A stretch of 64,000 nucleotides of DNA from Ruminococcus sp. (GCA_017475555.1 JAFVFL010000007.1:41353-105352); one strand, 5' to 3'. Shown: positions 7,553 to 16,470, counted from the first letter of the stretch. The notes: generated by a model not told the origin, from the letters alone. Program-made: numbers and translations.

Positions 7553-9141
7553 CAGTTGCCATTTGCGGCAGCATTTGCCGCCTCCTCAGCTGCTATTGAC
7601 GCATACTCCATATCAACATGGTCAATATTAGCCTCGTGCTCCTCAACTGTATCAGCGAAATATGTCTGACCCGTGATGATATTTGCGTAGAAGTAGAAGT
7701 ACGTTGACTCCTCACGTGCAAGAACCGCATCTATTGCTTCGATTCCGGGGTTGCATATAGCTCCCGGCGGCAGGTCAGGAGATACATAGGTATCGTATGC
7801 GTCAACAAACTTCTGGTCATATACCTCCATGTGCTTTCCAACTACATCCTTTGCGTAGTTCGAGGTCGGGTCTGACTGGAGAAGCGGGAACACATCAGGA
7901 TTGTCAAGACGATTCCAGAATACAGAAGCAACGAGATTCATTATCTGCGTAGTCGCAGCCTCCCTCTGCACGATAGAAGCAAAGGTTATGAGCCTGTCAA
8001 GTGAAAGGTCAAGCTCCTCCATACGCTCTCTCCTGTCCGCTGTGAGCTTATTGTCAAAGTTGCTGTATATCTTCTGGCATACCTGGTCTATATCCATACC
8101 CTCGGTGAAGATATAGGTATCCGGGAACAGATATCCCTCCATGCGGTAGAACTTTCTTGTAGTTTCTGTCGGCAGGAGCTCCTCAAAGCTGAAGCCGTAG
8201 CCGCCGGAATTAAAGGTGAATATGAAGTCATCAGCCTTGCAGACATTGTTCTCCTCAAGCAGATTTGCCGCTTCGAGCAGAGTAATTCCCTCCGGGAACG
8301 TGATCTGTACAGACTCGCCCTCTGCCTCCTCCTCAACGGTGGTAAGATTGCTTATTATCGCCTCATACGCCATATTGGGGCTGAGGAAATGCTCACCGGA
8401 GATATACACCGTATCGCTGCCTCTGAGCTGTGAGAACAGCTGGAACGCCTTAGGCGATTTGATTATTCCGTAGCTTTCAAGCAGCTCTGAGATCTCCTCT
8501 GTAGTCGCATTTTCCGGTATGACCACAAGCTGCTCCTGGTCGCTCTTTCCGATACCGAACATATCCCTGCCGTAGCCGATTATAACGAGCGAAAGGACTA
8601 TAGATACGCCGAATATCAGCGTTGTCAGTATCAGTACGCCCGGAAGTCTGCTGCGGCGTTTTTTCTTCTTTTTACGCTTTCTCTGCTGCTGTGCCGGAGC
8701 ATTACGCTTCTGCTGCGGCTGGCTGCTCCTGACCGGCTGACTGCTCCTCACCGGCTTTTCCGGAGCTGCCGGGGCGGACTGTCCTGTATGGTCAGTGCGT
8801 CTGAGCGGCGGTGCAGCATATGCTGTCTGCTCCGGAGTTTCCTCCGCTGAAGCATTGCTCTCCTCCGGTTCCTCCTTTTCCTCAGCCTTCTGCTCCGTCT
8901 TTTCCTCAGCCGGTGCAGCTGCTCCCGCAGGAGAGCCTGTCATCTCCGCCCTGCGTATCTTCTCAGACTTGTCCTCCTCCTCAAGAAAGCCGTAGTCGAA
9001 TTCCAGCTTTTCGTCAACAGCCGGCTCCTCAGCAGGAGTGTCCTCCTCCGACAGCACCTCGCCGTCAAGGGCGTTTATCTCCTCGATTATCTCGTCGAGG
9101 ACGTCCTTTTTCTCCTCGTTGTTTTCGTTGTTATTGCTCAT
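7552..9141 (-). CDS. mltG: Endolytic transglycosylase MltG (YceG-like)
   Basis: 529-residue membrane-bound lytic transglycosylase that cuts nascent peptidoglycan strands. The N-terminal 165 residues are cytoplasmic and low-complexity (acidic, then Gln/Arg/Lys-rich), ending in a stop-transfer KKKKRR cluster before one membrane segment (about 168-190). The extracellular part contains a LysM-like segment (about 205-270) and the YceG catalytic domain (about 280-515) with the conserved FASIVQREA motif, whose Glu is catalytic, and LQSDPTSNYA. The long acidic cytoplasmic tail is unusual and could dock divisome partners. It overlaps the upstream cyclo-ligase by 11 nt and the downstream U32 gene by one. 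Confidence 0.93.
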   Translation of the reverse strand: MSNNNENNEEKKDVLDEIIEEINALDGEVLSEEDTPAEEPAVDEKLEFDYGFLEEEDKSEKIRRAEMTGSPAGAAAPAEEKTEQKAEEKEEPEESNASAEETPEQTAYAAPPLRRTDHTGQSAPAAPEKPVRSSQPVRSSQPQQKRNAPAQQQRKRKKKKKRRSRLPGVLILTTLIFGVSIVLSLVIIGYGRDMFGIGKSDQEQLVVIPENATTEEISELLESYGIIKSPKAFQLFSQLRGSDTVYISGEHFLSPNMAYEAIISNLTTVEEEAEGESVQITFPEGITLLEAANLLEENNVCKADDFIFTFNSGGYGFSFEELLPTETTRKFYRMEGYLFPDTYIFTEGMDIDQVCQKIYSNFDNKLTADRRERMEELDLSLDRLITFASIVQREAATTQIMNLVASVFWNRLDNPDVFPLLQSDPTSNYAKDVVGKHMEVYDQKFVDAYDTYVSPDLPPGAICNPGIEAIDAVLAREESTYFYFYANIITGQTYFADTVEEHEANIDHVDMEYASIAAEEAANAAANGN

Positions 9142-9700
9142 TACAGTAGATCATCCTTTCGTCTGTAGCAATGGCTCTTATTTTTATATCGTACTCTCCG
9201 CATGGGAGATGATCCGTTATCTGCTCCTCAAATGCAGCCGCTATCGTGTATACCTGCCCGGCTGCTGCGAGGAATGTATCGTAATATCCTCCGCCGTAGC
9301 CAAGTCTGCTGCCGTCCGGCGAAAATGCAAGACCGGGTACTATGCAGACTGTACTCTCAGTAAGCACCGGCTGAGGAAGCATGATATCAGGCTCAGAAAT
9401 GCCGTATCTGCCGGGGATAAGCTGACCCGTATCATCAATGATGTGGAACGTCATTTCCCGGTTCCTCCCGCATCTGGGACAAGCCACCCTTACGCCGGCA
9501 CCGAGCAGGGAGCGGATAAGCTCCCACGTATCCGGCTCTGAGCGGAACGATACATAGCACAGCACGGTGTCAGCGTTCCTCACAGTGGGCTCATGGAGCA
9601 GTCTCTCCGCTATTTTCCGGCATTTTTCCGCAGTAAAGGCATTGTCTCTTATCCGTGAAAACTGCTCACGCAGAGGCTTTTTCAGCGTATTGTCCGGCAT
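9131..9700 (-). CDS. 5-formyltetrahydrofolate cyclo-ligase
   Basis: 189 residues, normal length for the MTHFS family, which converts 5-formyl-THF to 5,10-methenyl-THF with ATP. Visible motifs: KKPLREQFS near the N-terminus, the substrate loop PDIMLPQPVL, the PGLAFSPDGSRLGYGGGYYD signature (nucleotide/folate site) and a C-terminal DERMI. Folate recycling fits with thyX at the head of the same operon, since ThyX consumes methylene-THF. Its ATG overlaps the last base of the DJ-1 gene stop, and its own end overlaps mltG. Confidence 0.93.
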   Translation of the reverse strand: MPDNTLKKPLREQFSRIRDNAFTAEKCRKIAERLLHEPTVRNADTVLCYVSFRSEPDTWELIRSLLGAGVRVACPRCGRNREMTFHIIDDTGQLIPGRYGISEPDIMLPQPVLTESTVCIVPGLAFSPDGSRLGYGGGYYDTFLAAAGQVYTIAAAFEEQITDHLPCGEYDIKIRAIATDERMIYCNEQ

Positions 9701-10245
9701 TATTTCCCGCAGAGTATCGCCGCACGCTGTCTCTGGCTCTCCTCAGGCGAAACGAGCCTTTCAACGAGCTTCAGACCGAAATCCACGGCAACTCCCGCAC
9801 CTCTTGCAGTGACGATATTTCCGTCAGACTCGACTGAGCCGCTGCCTATTTCTGCACCCTCAAGCTGGGTTTCAAATCCGGTGTAGCACACCGCTCTCCT
9901 GCCCTTGAGTATGCCCTTGTGACCGAGGATAGACGGAGCAGCACATATCGCACCGATGAGCTTTCCCTCTGCCATGCAGTGATCTATCGCAGCCTGAACG
10001 TACTCTGACTTTTCCAGATTGAGCGTTCCGGGCATTCCGCCGGGAAGAACTATCGCTTCAAGCTCGTCCGAAAGCACAGCCTCCTGTGCGATGGTGTCAG
10101 TGACTACCGGTATCCCGTGTGAGCCGACTGCGATATTGTCGCCTACGCCGACCGTCACGACCTTGACACCTGCACGCCGAAGCAGGTCGATCGGTGCTAT
10201 CGCCTCAGTTTCCTCAAATCCCTCAGCAAGATAAACGTATACCAT
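9700..10245 (-). CDS. DJ-1/PfpI family protein
   Basis: 181 residues with the class-I glutamine-amidotransferase-like fold of the DJ-1/YajL/ThiJ group. FEETEAIAPID carries the conserved Glu, and the nucleophile elbow AICAAPSILGHKGILKG carries the Cys. DJ-1 relatives are described as glyoxalase III/deglycase-type or redox-protective proteins; the exact reaction is disputed and cannot be read here. Spaced 2 nt from the small upstream gene and overlapping the cyclo-ligase start, so it is mid-operon. Confidence 0.9.
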   Translation of the reverse strand: MVYVYLAEGFEETEAIAPIDLLRRAGVKVVTVGVGDNIAVGSHGIPVVTDTIAQEAVLSDELEAIVLPGGMPGTLNLEKSEYVQAAIDHCMAEGKLIGAICAAPSILGHKGILKGRRAVCYTGFETQLEGAEIGSGSVESDGNIVTARGAGVAVDFGLKLVERLVSPEESQRQRAAILCGK

Positions 10246-10247
10246 AA

Positions 10248-10445
10248 TTATCGTCCTTTCTTCTGTATTGTATCAGCAAATTCGCTGAATTTTTCAAGGA
10301 ATCTGTCCTCCTCAAAGGAGAACGGATCGCCGTTCCACATGATGAATGCTGTTATGAGCTGTCCGAACCGCCAGTCCGGAAACCTCTGCTTGTGTATCCT
10401 TTTCAGCTCCTCGTAGAAGCCCTCCAGTCTCTCCGGATCTCTCAT
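10248..10445 (-). CDS. Conserved small protein of unknown function
   Basis: 65 residues, cytoplasmic, no membrane segment. The segment RFPDWRFGQLITAF with following SFEEDRFLEKF resembles a small conserved Firmicutes protein family without assigned function, and the aromatic/acidic pattern suggests a compact helical fold. It sits 2 nt ahead of the DJ-1 gene and 22 nt after the DUF2156 gene, within a seven-gene operon, which supports it being a real gene. Confidence 0.75.
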   Translation of the reverse strand: MRDPERLEGFYEELKRIHKQRFPDWRFGQLITAFIMWNGDPFSFEEDRFLEKFSEFADTIQKKGR

Positions 10446-10467
10446 TTTTCAGCTCCTTTGAACTCTC

Positions 10468-11358
10468 TCATCTGAACGTAATAATATATTTCTCAAGCAG
10501 ATAAGCCGGGTGATAGGAGAGCTTCGCCTTTCTCAGTCCCTCTATCCCCATGTCCTCCTCTCTGTTGACGTACTCAAAGCCGGTCATCTCACTCTGCACG
10601 AAGTAGCTGTTTATCCCGGCGTATATCCCGTTATAGGAGGTATCTGCCTTTTCGATGTGTACGCAGAACGTGTCGCTGTTGAGCGGCTCGCCGATAGTTA
10701 CAGCCGCTGTTTTTCCGCCGCAGCTTATCACACCGCCTTTCAGTCCGAGCACACCGAAATACCGGAAAAACGTGTCTATCGCAAACTGCTCGGCAAGTAT
10801 GCCCCTGTCGGACTTGTCATCAAGCCCGTTATAGGTCTGCGTCAGGAATACTATGCACTCGTCCGCATTTTTGTCAGTTATCGGGGCGTACTCATATTCA
10901 AGCTCCCTGAATCGTGCAAGGTGGTTGCGTTTGCCGTGGTATTTTCTCCCCGGCAGCTGTGCAAGGTCGCTGACCCTGTAGATATAATCCGAATTGTCCC
11001 TGTCCGGCTCTGCGGTAAATTCCCCCGGAAACAGCCCGTGCAGCATATCAAGTGAGTCCTTCGCTGCCCCGTACACCCTCAGCGGATATCCCCGTGCCTC
11101 TGCAAAGCTCCTCATTTCCGCAAAAAGCTCCCGGATATCGCCCTTTCCTGCCGGGAAAAGGAACGCCGGAGAACCATTATACGCCGTGAACGAGCAGACG
11201 ATGTAGAAATCCCGGAAGAAGGCTATTTTTGAATCCGCAAGCCTGTACCACGCAAGATTGTTCGCAAAGGTGTATTCAGCTCCCTGAAATCCGGAGCTTC
11301 TCAGTGCCGCACAGGCACGCTCTCTGTCATTTATCTCAGGTATTCTGAATTCAAGCAT
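10468..11358 (-). CDS. DUF2156 / phosphatidylglycerol lysyltransferase-like GNAT-fold protein
   Basis: 296 residues resembling the stand-alone DUF2156 proteins, which share the double GNAT fold of the MprF (lysyl-PG synthase) C-terminal domain. Typical segments: AEYTFANNLAW near the start, the central YHGKRNHLARF, and the C-terminal YVNREEDMGIEGLRKAKLSYHP, which is highly characteristic. There is no membrane domain, so it is a soluble acyl- or aminoacyl-transferase candidate of unknown substrate. It overlaps the thyX stop by 8 nt. Confidence 0.85.
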   Translation of the reverse strand: MLEFRIPEINDRERACAALRSSGFQGAEYTFANNLAWYRLADSKIAFFRDFYIVCSFTAYNGSPAFLFPAGKGDIRELFAEMRSFAEARGYPLRVYGAAKDSLDMLHGLFPGEFTAEPDRDNSDYIYRVSDLAQLPGRKYHGKRNHLARFRELEYEYAPITDKNADECIVFLTQTYNGLDDKSDRGILAEQFAIDTFFRYFGVLGLKGGVISCGGKTAAVTIGEPLNSDTFCVHIEKADTSYNGIYAGINSYFVQSEMTGFEYVNREEDMGIEGLRKAKLSYHPAYLLEKYIITFR

Positions 11359-12178
11359 CAGCCTGGTTCTCTTTCATTTTCTTATAGTATTCTGCGACCT
11401 CTTTCTGCTTTCCGCAGGTCATCTTCCCCTCCGGGCACTTCCCCGCCGCAACACATGACGGACCGGCGTGAGCGAAGATATGCGGTGCGACCTGGAGGCA
11501 GAGCCTGAGCATCTGGTCTGCCGCCTCACGTATCTCCCACTGTGCCCTCCGGCAGCAGCGGTGGCGGAAGAAATTGAACAGCGAGCGGACGTTCATAGTC
11601 ACGACTATCTTCGTCTCACAGGCATTCGGCAGCAGGAACCGTGCATCCTCATTTGCAAGCTTCCGTGCCTTTGAAAGAGCCGTTTTTTCGTCCATACCCT
11701 CCGCTTCAAGCTCCCTTGCACGGGCAGCCGTCAGAAGCTCTGCGATATGCTCATAGTCCGACTGTATCTCGCCGATTATCCTGTCGTACTCCTCTTTTGC
11801 CTCCGGGATAGCCTCGATCGCCGGGGGTATCACGAAATCAAAGCCGTTCTCATTGACATATCTCTGACTTTTCTGCGAATACGATGCTATCCTGTGGCGC
11901 ACGAGCTGGTGCGAGCAGGCACGGGATATCCCCTCTATGCCAAAGGTAAAGCTGACGTGCTCCATGACGCTCTCATGACCTATGGACACGAGCATTTCGA
12001 TAAAGCTGTCGGTCTTTTCCGGCGTAAGCCCGTCAAGCAGCTCATTTATACCGCTTGATGAGTAGCACAGCTTTGCGGCAGCAGCAGCAATACGCTCCGG
12101 GTCTGGAGTATGTGCGAGCAGAGCAACACGAACCCTGCTGTAGCGTTCGTCCTGGTTATTATCCGTTGTCTCAGCCAT
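11351..12178 (-). CDS. thyX: Flavin-dependent thymidylate synthase
   Basis: Makes dTMP from dUMP using methylene-THF, NADPH and FAD. The signature RHRxxSxxxxSQRY is present (RHRIASYSQKSQRY), with ESVMEHVSFTF and the C-terminal RHRCCRRAQWEIRE. ATG 12178 is chosen (275 residues): GGAGG lies 10 nt upstream and the conserved VRVALLAHTPDPE begins soon after. The frame stays open to 12250, but that extension is MITE sequence. Head of the operon thyX-DUF2156-small protein-DJ-1-cyclo-ligase-mltG-U32. Confidence 0.95.
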   Translation of the reverse strand: MAETTDNNQDERYSRVRVALLAHTPDPERIAAAAAKLCYSSSGINELLDGLTPEKTDSFIEMLVSIGHESVMEHVSFTFGIEGISRACSHQLVRHRIASYSQKSQRYVNENGFDFVIPPAIEAIPEAKEEYDRIIGEIQSDYEHIAELLTAARARELEAEGMDEKTALSKARKLANEDARFLLPNACETKIVVTMNVRSLFNFFRHRCCRRAQWEIREAADQMLRLCLQVAPHIFAHAGPSCVAAGKCPEGKMTCGKQKEVAEYYKKMKENQADA

Positions 12179-12210
12179 ATTCTCTGACACCTCCGAGATC
12201 ATCGTTGTTA

Positions 12211-12368
12211 TTGCTCCCCCAACTAAGCCTTGCCAACCAATGCTCGGCATAAAGAAAATTTCTCTGCGTCAGGAAAACTTGAAATACGTCAGTATTCCTG
12301 CGTTTCCCTTCCTTGATAAATTTCCTTTCTGCCTTCGCCTTTTTGGCAATGTTTAATTGGTGGAGCAA
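12211..12368. mobile_element. MITE with 26-27 bp terminal inverted repeats and TA target duplication
   Basis: A 158-bp non-coding element. Left end (with flanking A) ATTGCTCCCCCAACTAAGC.. at 12210-12236 and right end 12343-12369 are inverted repeats matching at 23 of 27 positions. The ends are flanked by TA on both sides (12209-12210 and 12369-12370), the target duplication made by IS630/Tc1-mariner transposases. No transposase frame lies inside, so it would need one in trans. It sits between the thyX promoter and the thyX ribosome site, so the whole element is transcribed in the thyX leader. Confidence 0.78.
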
Positions 12369-12381
12369 TACAATCATTATT

Positions 12382-12410
12382 ATTTTACCATTTATTGAGC
12401 TTCAAGTCAA
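12382..12410 (-). promoter_or_regulatory. Promoter of the thyX operon
   Basis: On the minus strand TTGACT (12405-12410), 17 nt, TAAAAT (12382-12387) with TG at the extended -10 position. The predicted start (near 12375) falls a few bases before the MITE edge. Confidence 0.65.
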
Positions 12411-12502
12411 GGAAATACGCCTAAAATAAAAGAATTTACGAAATTTCAGCGATACTTACAATGCCCATTTGTGACAGAATGGAAAAATTTTTCATTTTGC
12501 TA

Positions 12503-12531
12503 TGGACAAATCCAAAAAAATATAGTATAAT
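12503..12531 (+). promoter_or_regulatory. Promoter of the SurA-like lipoprotein gene
   Basis: TGGACA (12503-12508), 17-nt spacer, TATAAT (12526-12531); GGAGGA ribosome site follows at about 12558. Confidence 0.75.
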
Positions 12532-12570
12532 TATTTGGTATCAGAAAATTTTTCAACCGGAGGAATAAAC

Positions 12571-13818
12571 ATGAAGAATATAAAAAAGCTTGCAGCAGCA
12601 GTCTCCGCACTCTGTCTTGCAGCTTCGACCAGCTGCTCTGCTTCGATCGGCAAGGGCACTCAGACCGCCCTCACTGCCGGCGGATATGACGTACCTGCCG
12701 GCGTTTTCATCTACTACACCATTTCAGAGTATGACAGTGCTGTCAGCCTGCTTTCTGAGCAGAACGAGGATACCCCGACCCTGAAGGACGTCAAGAACTC
12801 CACCATCGACGGACTTGACGCTTCTGACTGGATCCAGGACAAGGCTACTGATGAGTGTATCACCTATGCAGCAGTCCAGAAGAATTTCGACGAGATAGAC
12901 GGTCAGCTCACTGACGAGGAGTATGATGAGATCGACGAGATGGCTGAGTATTATTACTCTATCGACAGCCGCAACGAGCTGAACGGCGTGAGCCTTGACT
13001 CCATAAGGAGGATATGTGAGGCTTCATACAAGCAGAGAGCCGTTTTCATGCACTATTACGGCATTGACAGCGAGAAGGGCTGCTCTGAGGAGGAGCTGAA
13101 GGACTACTTTGACGAGAACTATGCCCGTGTTAAGTATTTCACGGTAAGCCTTAACGATGATGAGGGAAATCCTCTTGATGAGGACGGACAGAGAGAACGC
13201 CGCAAGCTTGCTGAGAGCTATGCAAAGCAGATAAACAAGAAGTCAGACGACCTTGAAAAGATGTGGGAGCTTGACAGTGCAAGCGAGGAATACAACGAGT
13301 ATCTTGCTGCACAGACCACGGCTGCTGAGGATACTGAAACAGAGGACACGACCACAACTGCGGCTGCTGACGCTGAGGACGAGGCAACTGAGACAACTGA
13401 GACAACAACCACAGACCCGTATGCAAATGAGCGTCTTTATCAGAGAACTACAACGACTACGGCTTCGGACGATATCACGGTAGACACAGAAACGACTGCC
13501 GAGGAGGAGGAAAGCGACTACACCAAGTCCTACAACGCACTCAACAACTACATTTTCAACGAGCTCCCGCTTAATGAGGCTCAGGTCTATGAGTATGATG
13601 ATTCGACCCTTTATGTCATCATCAGGGGCGACCTCCGTGAGCGTATGACCGAGGACGATTACTGGACTGAGGATTATATCAATCAGCTCATACAGACACG
13701 CTATTATGAGGATTATACCAAATACCTTGAGGATTATTCCTCGACTGTGACAGCTGACAAAAACAGCTCTGCATACCGCAGATATGCTCCGTTCAAGCTT
13801 GTGCTTGAGAGCGAATAA
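12571..13818 (+). CDS. SurA/PrsA-like foldase-type lipoprotein
   Basis: 415 residues from ATG 12571 (GGAGGA 6 nt upstream; an in-frame TTG at 12535 is rejected). The signal peptide ends with lipobox-like AASTSC (Cys about residue 22). A helical SurA/trigger-factor-type N-terminal chaperone region follows (about 40-230), with repeated charged helices and AVFMHYYGIDSEKGCSEEELKDYFDENYARVKYF-type spacing typical of PrsA-family proteins. A long Thr/Glu/Ala-rich disordered insertion (about 245-325) precedes a C-terminal helical part. No parvulin domain is recognisable, so isomerase activity is not claimed. Probably folds or holds exported proteins at the membrane surface. Confidence 0.62.
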   Translation: MKNIKKLAAAVSALCLAASTSCSASIGKGTQTALTAGGYDVPAGVFIYYTISEYDSAVSLLSEQNEDTPTLKDVKNSTIDGLDASDWIQDKATDECITYAAVQKNFDEIDGQLTDEEYDEIDEMAEYYYSIDSRNELNGVSLDSIRRICEASYKQRAVFMHYYGIDSEKGCSEEELKDYFDENYARVKYFTVSLNDDEGNPLDEDGQRERRKLAESYAKQINKKSDDLEKMWELDSASEEYNEYLAAQTTAAEDTETEDTTTTAAADAEDEATETTETTTTDPYANERLYQRTTTTTASDDITVDTETTAEEEESDYTKSYNALNNYIFNELPLNEAQVYEYDDSTLYVIIRGDLRERMTEDDYWTEDYINQLIQTRYYEDYTKYLEDYSSTVTADKNSSAYRRYAPFKLVLESE

Positions 13819-13832
13819 CGGCTGTAGGGTCA

Positions 13833-14480
13833 ATGGGCTTCTTTGATTTTCTGAATGGCAGTCAGAACGGTCTGAAAACAAAGACCATCAACGGCAGAGT
13901 CACACTTGTCGGCTACACAAAAAAAGCCGATGTTCCGGGAACACTTTTCATTCCCGGCTCTGTACAGGCTATTGGAGACAGTGCCCTGAGCGATACGGAG
14001 CATATCACAAAAATTGTTGTCCCTGACAGTGTAAGCAGTATCGGCGAGCATTCATTTTCGTTCAGTCAGGCACTGGAGGAGGTAGTCCTGCCGGATATTC
14101 TCGACGGATTGTCCGATGCGGTGGGACTGTTCACAAGCTGCAAAAAGCTGAAAACAGTAGATCTTCCAGCCTGCATGAGCAGGATACCTACCATGTTTAT
14201 GAGCCATTGCTATGAGCTGGAGGAGATCGTCATTCCGGAGGGTGTGACACATATTTTCGGCGGTGCATTCGATTCCTGTGAAAAGCTGCGGAAAGTCCGC
14301 CTGCCGGGATCCCTGAAGATCATTGATGTCAGGGCATTCTGGGGCTGTACCTCTCTGGAAGCTGTTCAACTCCCGGAAGGGTTGGAAATGATCGAAATGG
14401 ACGCATTTGCGGAATGCCCGGCTCTTGAACGTCCGGACATAACGGAGGGCTGCCAGGTCGATGAAAGGGCTTTTGGATAG
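13833..14480 (+). CDS. Cytoplasmic BspA-type leucine-rich repeat protein
   Basis: 215 residues made almost wholly of LRR_5 (BspA/TpLRR) repeats of about 23 residues with the consensus of I.IP.SV..IG..AF..C..L, for example FIPGSVQAIGDSAL, PDSVSSIGEHSF and PEGVTHIFGGAFDSCEKL. There is no signal peptide or membrane segment, so unlike classic BspA surface proteins it should remain inside the cell. It lies 14 nt after the SurA-like gene and ends at a strong terminator, suggesting one transcript. It probably mediates protein binding; partner unknown. Confidence 0.8.
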   Translation: MGFFDFLNGSQNGLKTKTINGRVTLVGYTKKADVPGTLFIPGSVQAIGDSALSDTEHITKIVVPDSVSSIGEHSFSFSQALEEVVLPDILDGLSDAVGLFTSCKKLKTVDLPACMSRIPTMFMSHCYELEEIVIPEGVTHIFGGAFDSCEKLRKVRLPGSLKIIDVRAFWGCTSLEAVQLPEGLEMIEMDAFAECPALERPDITEGCQVDERAFG

Positions 14481-14507
14481 AAGCTAAGGCTATTATGGTC
14501 ATAAGCA

Positions 14508-14540
14508 AAAACCGGAACGGTTTCGTTCCGGTTTTTATAT
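14508..14540. terminator. Bidirectional rho-independent terminator
   Basis: AAAACCGGAACG / CGTTCCGGTTTTT stem with GTTT loop between convergent genes; A and T tracts flank both sides. Confidence 0.88.
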
Positions 14541-14543
14541 TTA

Positions 14544-15665
14544 TTAATACTGTATAGTTATGACGTACATCAGATCATCTGTTGAGTAGCTTATATTGTC
14601 CGAAAGCCATACATACTCCGAAACGTCCCATATCTCCTCACCCTCAAAAAGGCTCGCCACAGCCGTCTGATACGGCTCCCAGTCCGAATACATCACCGAT
14701 ATCTCCCGGTCATCTCCGGCATTCTGGAGCATAGCCCACCCCAGCTCACTCAGGCTGTAGCTGTCGAAATAGCAGCCTGTGCGGACAAAATAATTCGCCG
14801 CCATTGAGCTGCACTCCGGTATGAAAAGCTGGTCGTTATCCGGCTCACGGGTACGCAGCATGAGCCTGTCGTCCATGAGAAAATAGGTGTGACGCAGGCT
14901 GTCCGCCGTCTGTATGCCGCCGTCAGGAGAAGCCATATCCGGGTCGTCCCATGTCAGGTCTATCCAGTAATACTCCCCCGCCACGTTTACATAGTTCCAT
15001 GCGTGTCTGCCGTCCGCTGTGACCCCGGTGCAGACACCCGACTCCATGCCGAGCCGGTTCATTATGTACAGAAAAGCCTCGGAGTACCCCTGGCACACCG
15101 CACTCCCGTTCACAAGGCAGCCGTAAGCCGTCCCCCACAGACCATTTGCCGAGGATTCCGCCCCGGTGTAGCTGTAGCTGGTGGAATTGATTATGGTGTC
15201 GTGAACGTACAGCACTCTCTCATAGTCGGTCATATACTCCGGCATTGAGCCTATGACCCTGTCAGCAGCGGACGTCAGCTCCGAATACATTGCCTGTATC
15301 GCCCCCGCACTGCAATCCCTGAGTATATCAAATTCTATCGTGCTGTCCCGGCTGCCGGTCGTAAGGGTATACCCGTCAGTCCAGAATATCTCCGGGTGAC
15401 TGTGGTCAAGAAGCTGCATTGCATGGCGAACAGTCTCCATTTCCAGCCTTTCGCCAACATCAACAGTGTTGGAGAAGCTGCTCAGTGAAGCGTATATCAC
15501 CTCACTCAGCTCCTCAGCAGTCATTTTTTCCCTGCTCTCCGGCTCAGAGCTGCCGTGAACACCGCTGCTGCCGGTATCAAAGGGAAATTCTATTTCTCCG
15601 CAGCCGGCTGTCAGCAGCAGCACCGCAGCAGCAGCGGCAGAGAGTATCGTTTTAATTATTCTCAT
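14544..15665 (-). CDS. Transglutaminase-like lipoprotein
   Basis: 373-residue exported lipoprotein; lipobox LLLTAGC with Cys at about residue 22. A transglutaminase-core (cysteine-protease-like) domain lies in the middle (about 145-245), with catalytic Cys in SAVCQGYSEAF, His in DGRHAWNYV and Asp in YYWIDLTWDDPD, so the triad is complete. The N-terminal segment (about 45-140) is Ser/Glu-rich then helical, and the C-terminal 120 residues show no known domain. Bacterial members are usually peptidases or cross-linkers acting on cell-wall or surface proteins; which applies cannot be told. It has its own TTGAAA-N17-TATAAT promoter. Confidence 0.83.
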   Translation of the reverse strand: MRIIKTILSAAAAAVLLLTAGCGEIEFPFDTGSSGVHGSSEPESREKMTAEELSEVIYASLSSFSNTVDVGERLEMETVRHAMQLLDHSHPEIFWTDGYTLTTGSRDSTIEFDILRDCSAGAIQAMYSELTSAADRVIGSMPEYMTDYERVLYVHDTIINSTSYSYTGAESSANGLWGTAYGCLVNGSAVCQGYSEAFLYIMNRLGMESGVCTGVTADGRHAWNYVNVAGEYYWIDLTWDDPDMASPDGGIQTADSLRHTYFLMDDRLMLRTREPDNDQLFIPECSSMAANYFVRTGCYFDSYSLSELGWAMLQNAGDDREISVMYSDWEPYQTAVASLFEGEEIWDVSEYVWLSDNISYSTDDLMYVITIQY

Positions 15666-15694
15666 CAGGTTTATGCTCCTACATTTTTGATAAT

Positions 15695-15723
15695 ATTATA
15701 GCACGTATCCTCCGCAATTTCAA
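15695..15723 (-). promoter_or_regulatory. Promoter of the transglutaminase-like lipoprotein
   Basis: Minus strand TTGAAA (15718-15723), 17 nt, TGC then TATAAT (15695-15700). Confidence 0.75.
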
Positions 15724-15831
15724 TAGCACAGGCGAAGCAGAGATAAAAAACTTCTGCCGCATTCTTGTATAAAATAACAATTTTCAGCCATTGACGGTGC
15801 TTATTTTTTTACGTTAAAAATCCGAAATATC

Positions 15832-15860
15832 TTGCAAATTGCAGATGATTGTGATATAAT
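15832..15860 (+). promoter_or_regulatory. Promoter of the 178-residue membrane protein
   Basis: TTGCAA (15832-15837), 17 nt, TGA-TATAAT (15855-15860); GGAAGGAG ribosome site near 15920. Confidence 0.78.
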
Positions 15861-15933
15861 AAATGATGAAGAATTAATTGTAATCTATACTAATTGAAAT
15901 TTACTCCTAAATATTTACAGGAAGGAGATTTTT

Positions 15934-16470
15934 ATGACGTATTTGCTTAACAATATAGATGAAGCTGTTGACAGAAAGTTCCTTGTTACAAAAACAATAA
16001 GCGGACAAGCTGAGGCAGGTACTCTCGTACATATAATGAGCGGTGTCCAGGACGGCTCCGGTGTATCAATTACTTACCGGGTAGGCAATACCTTCCAGGA
16101 CTATAATGCCAAGTTCGGCTCGCTGAACGACTTCTGCAAATGGGCAAGACCCGACAACTTCATCGCAAGGCATTACGAAAAGCTTGACACCAAGGACATT
16201 CAGCAATATATCCGTGTTATAGACAAGAGCTTCGTTTCCTCTTGTCTGCCGATACTCGCAGCTGCCATTATAATTGTATGGCTGCTCGCACTGCTTCTGG
16301 TACACCAGGGGGCACATATAGCTATCGGTATAGTTGTTGGCGTGTGCATGAGCGTGCTTGTTGCGTTCCTTGTGATCCGTGCGTATAATAACCGGCGTAC
16401 TAAGGTCATGACAAGGCTCTACAGCAAGATCGGTTCAGGCTGGGCTGGCGGCGGTATCTCGATAACGTGA
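15934..16470 (+). CDS. Two-pass membrane protein of unknown function
   Basis: 178 residues. The N-terminal 105 residues are soluble and mixed alpha/beta with no recognised motif. Two adjacent hydrophobic helices (about 106-124 and 128-149) are separated by a short HQGAH turn. A short basic then glycine-rich tail (GSGWAGGG) follows. It appears monocistronic, with its own promoter and a terminator directly after. No family was recognised; it is kept as a gene because of the promoter, a strong ribosome site and codon usage like its neighbours. Confidence 0.72.
   Translation: MTYLLNNIDEAVDRKFLVTKTISGQAEAGTLVHIMSGVQDGSGVSITYRVGNTFQDYNAKFGSLNDFCKWARPDNFIARHYEKLDTKDIQQYIRVIDKSFVSSCLPILAAAIIIVWLLALLLVHQGAHIAIGIVVGVCMSVLVAFLVIRAYNNRRTKVMTRLYSKIGSGWAGGGISIT

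Noticed and set aside
12179..12250. N-terminal extension of thyX
   Set aside because: It is not needed for the ThyX fold, is mostly MITE sequence, and the good ribosome site favours ATG 12178.
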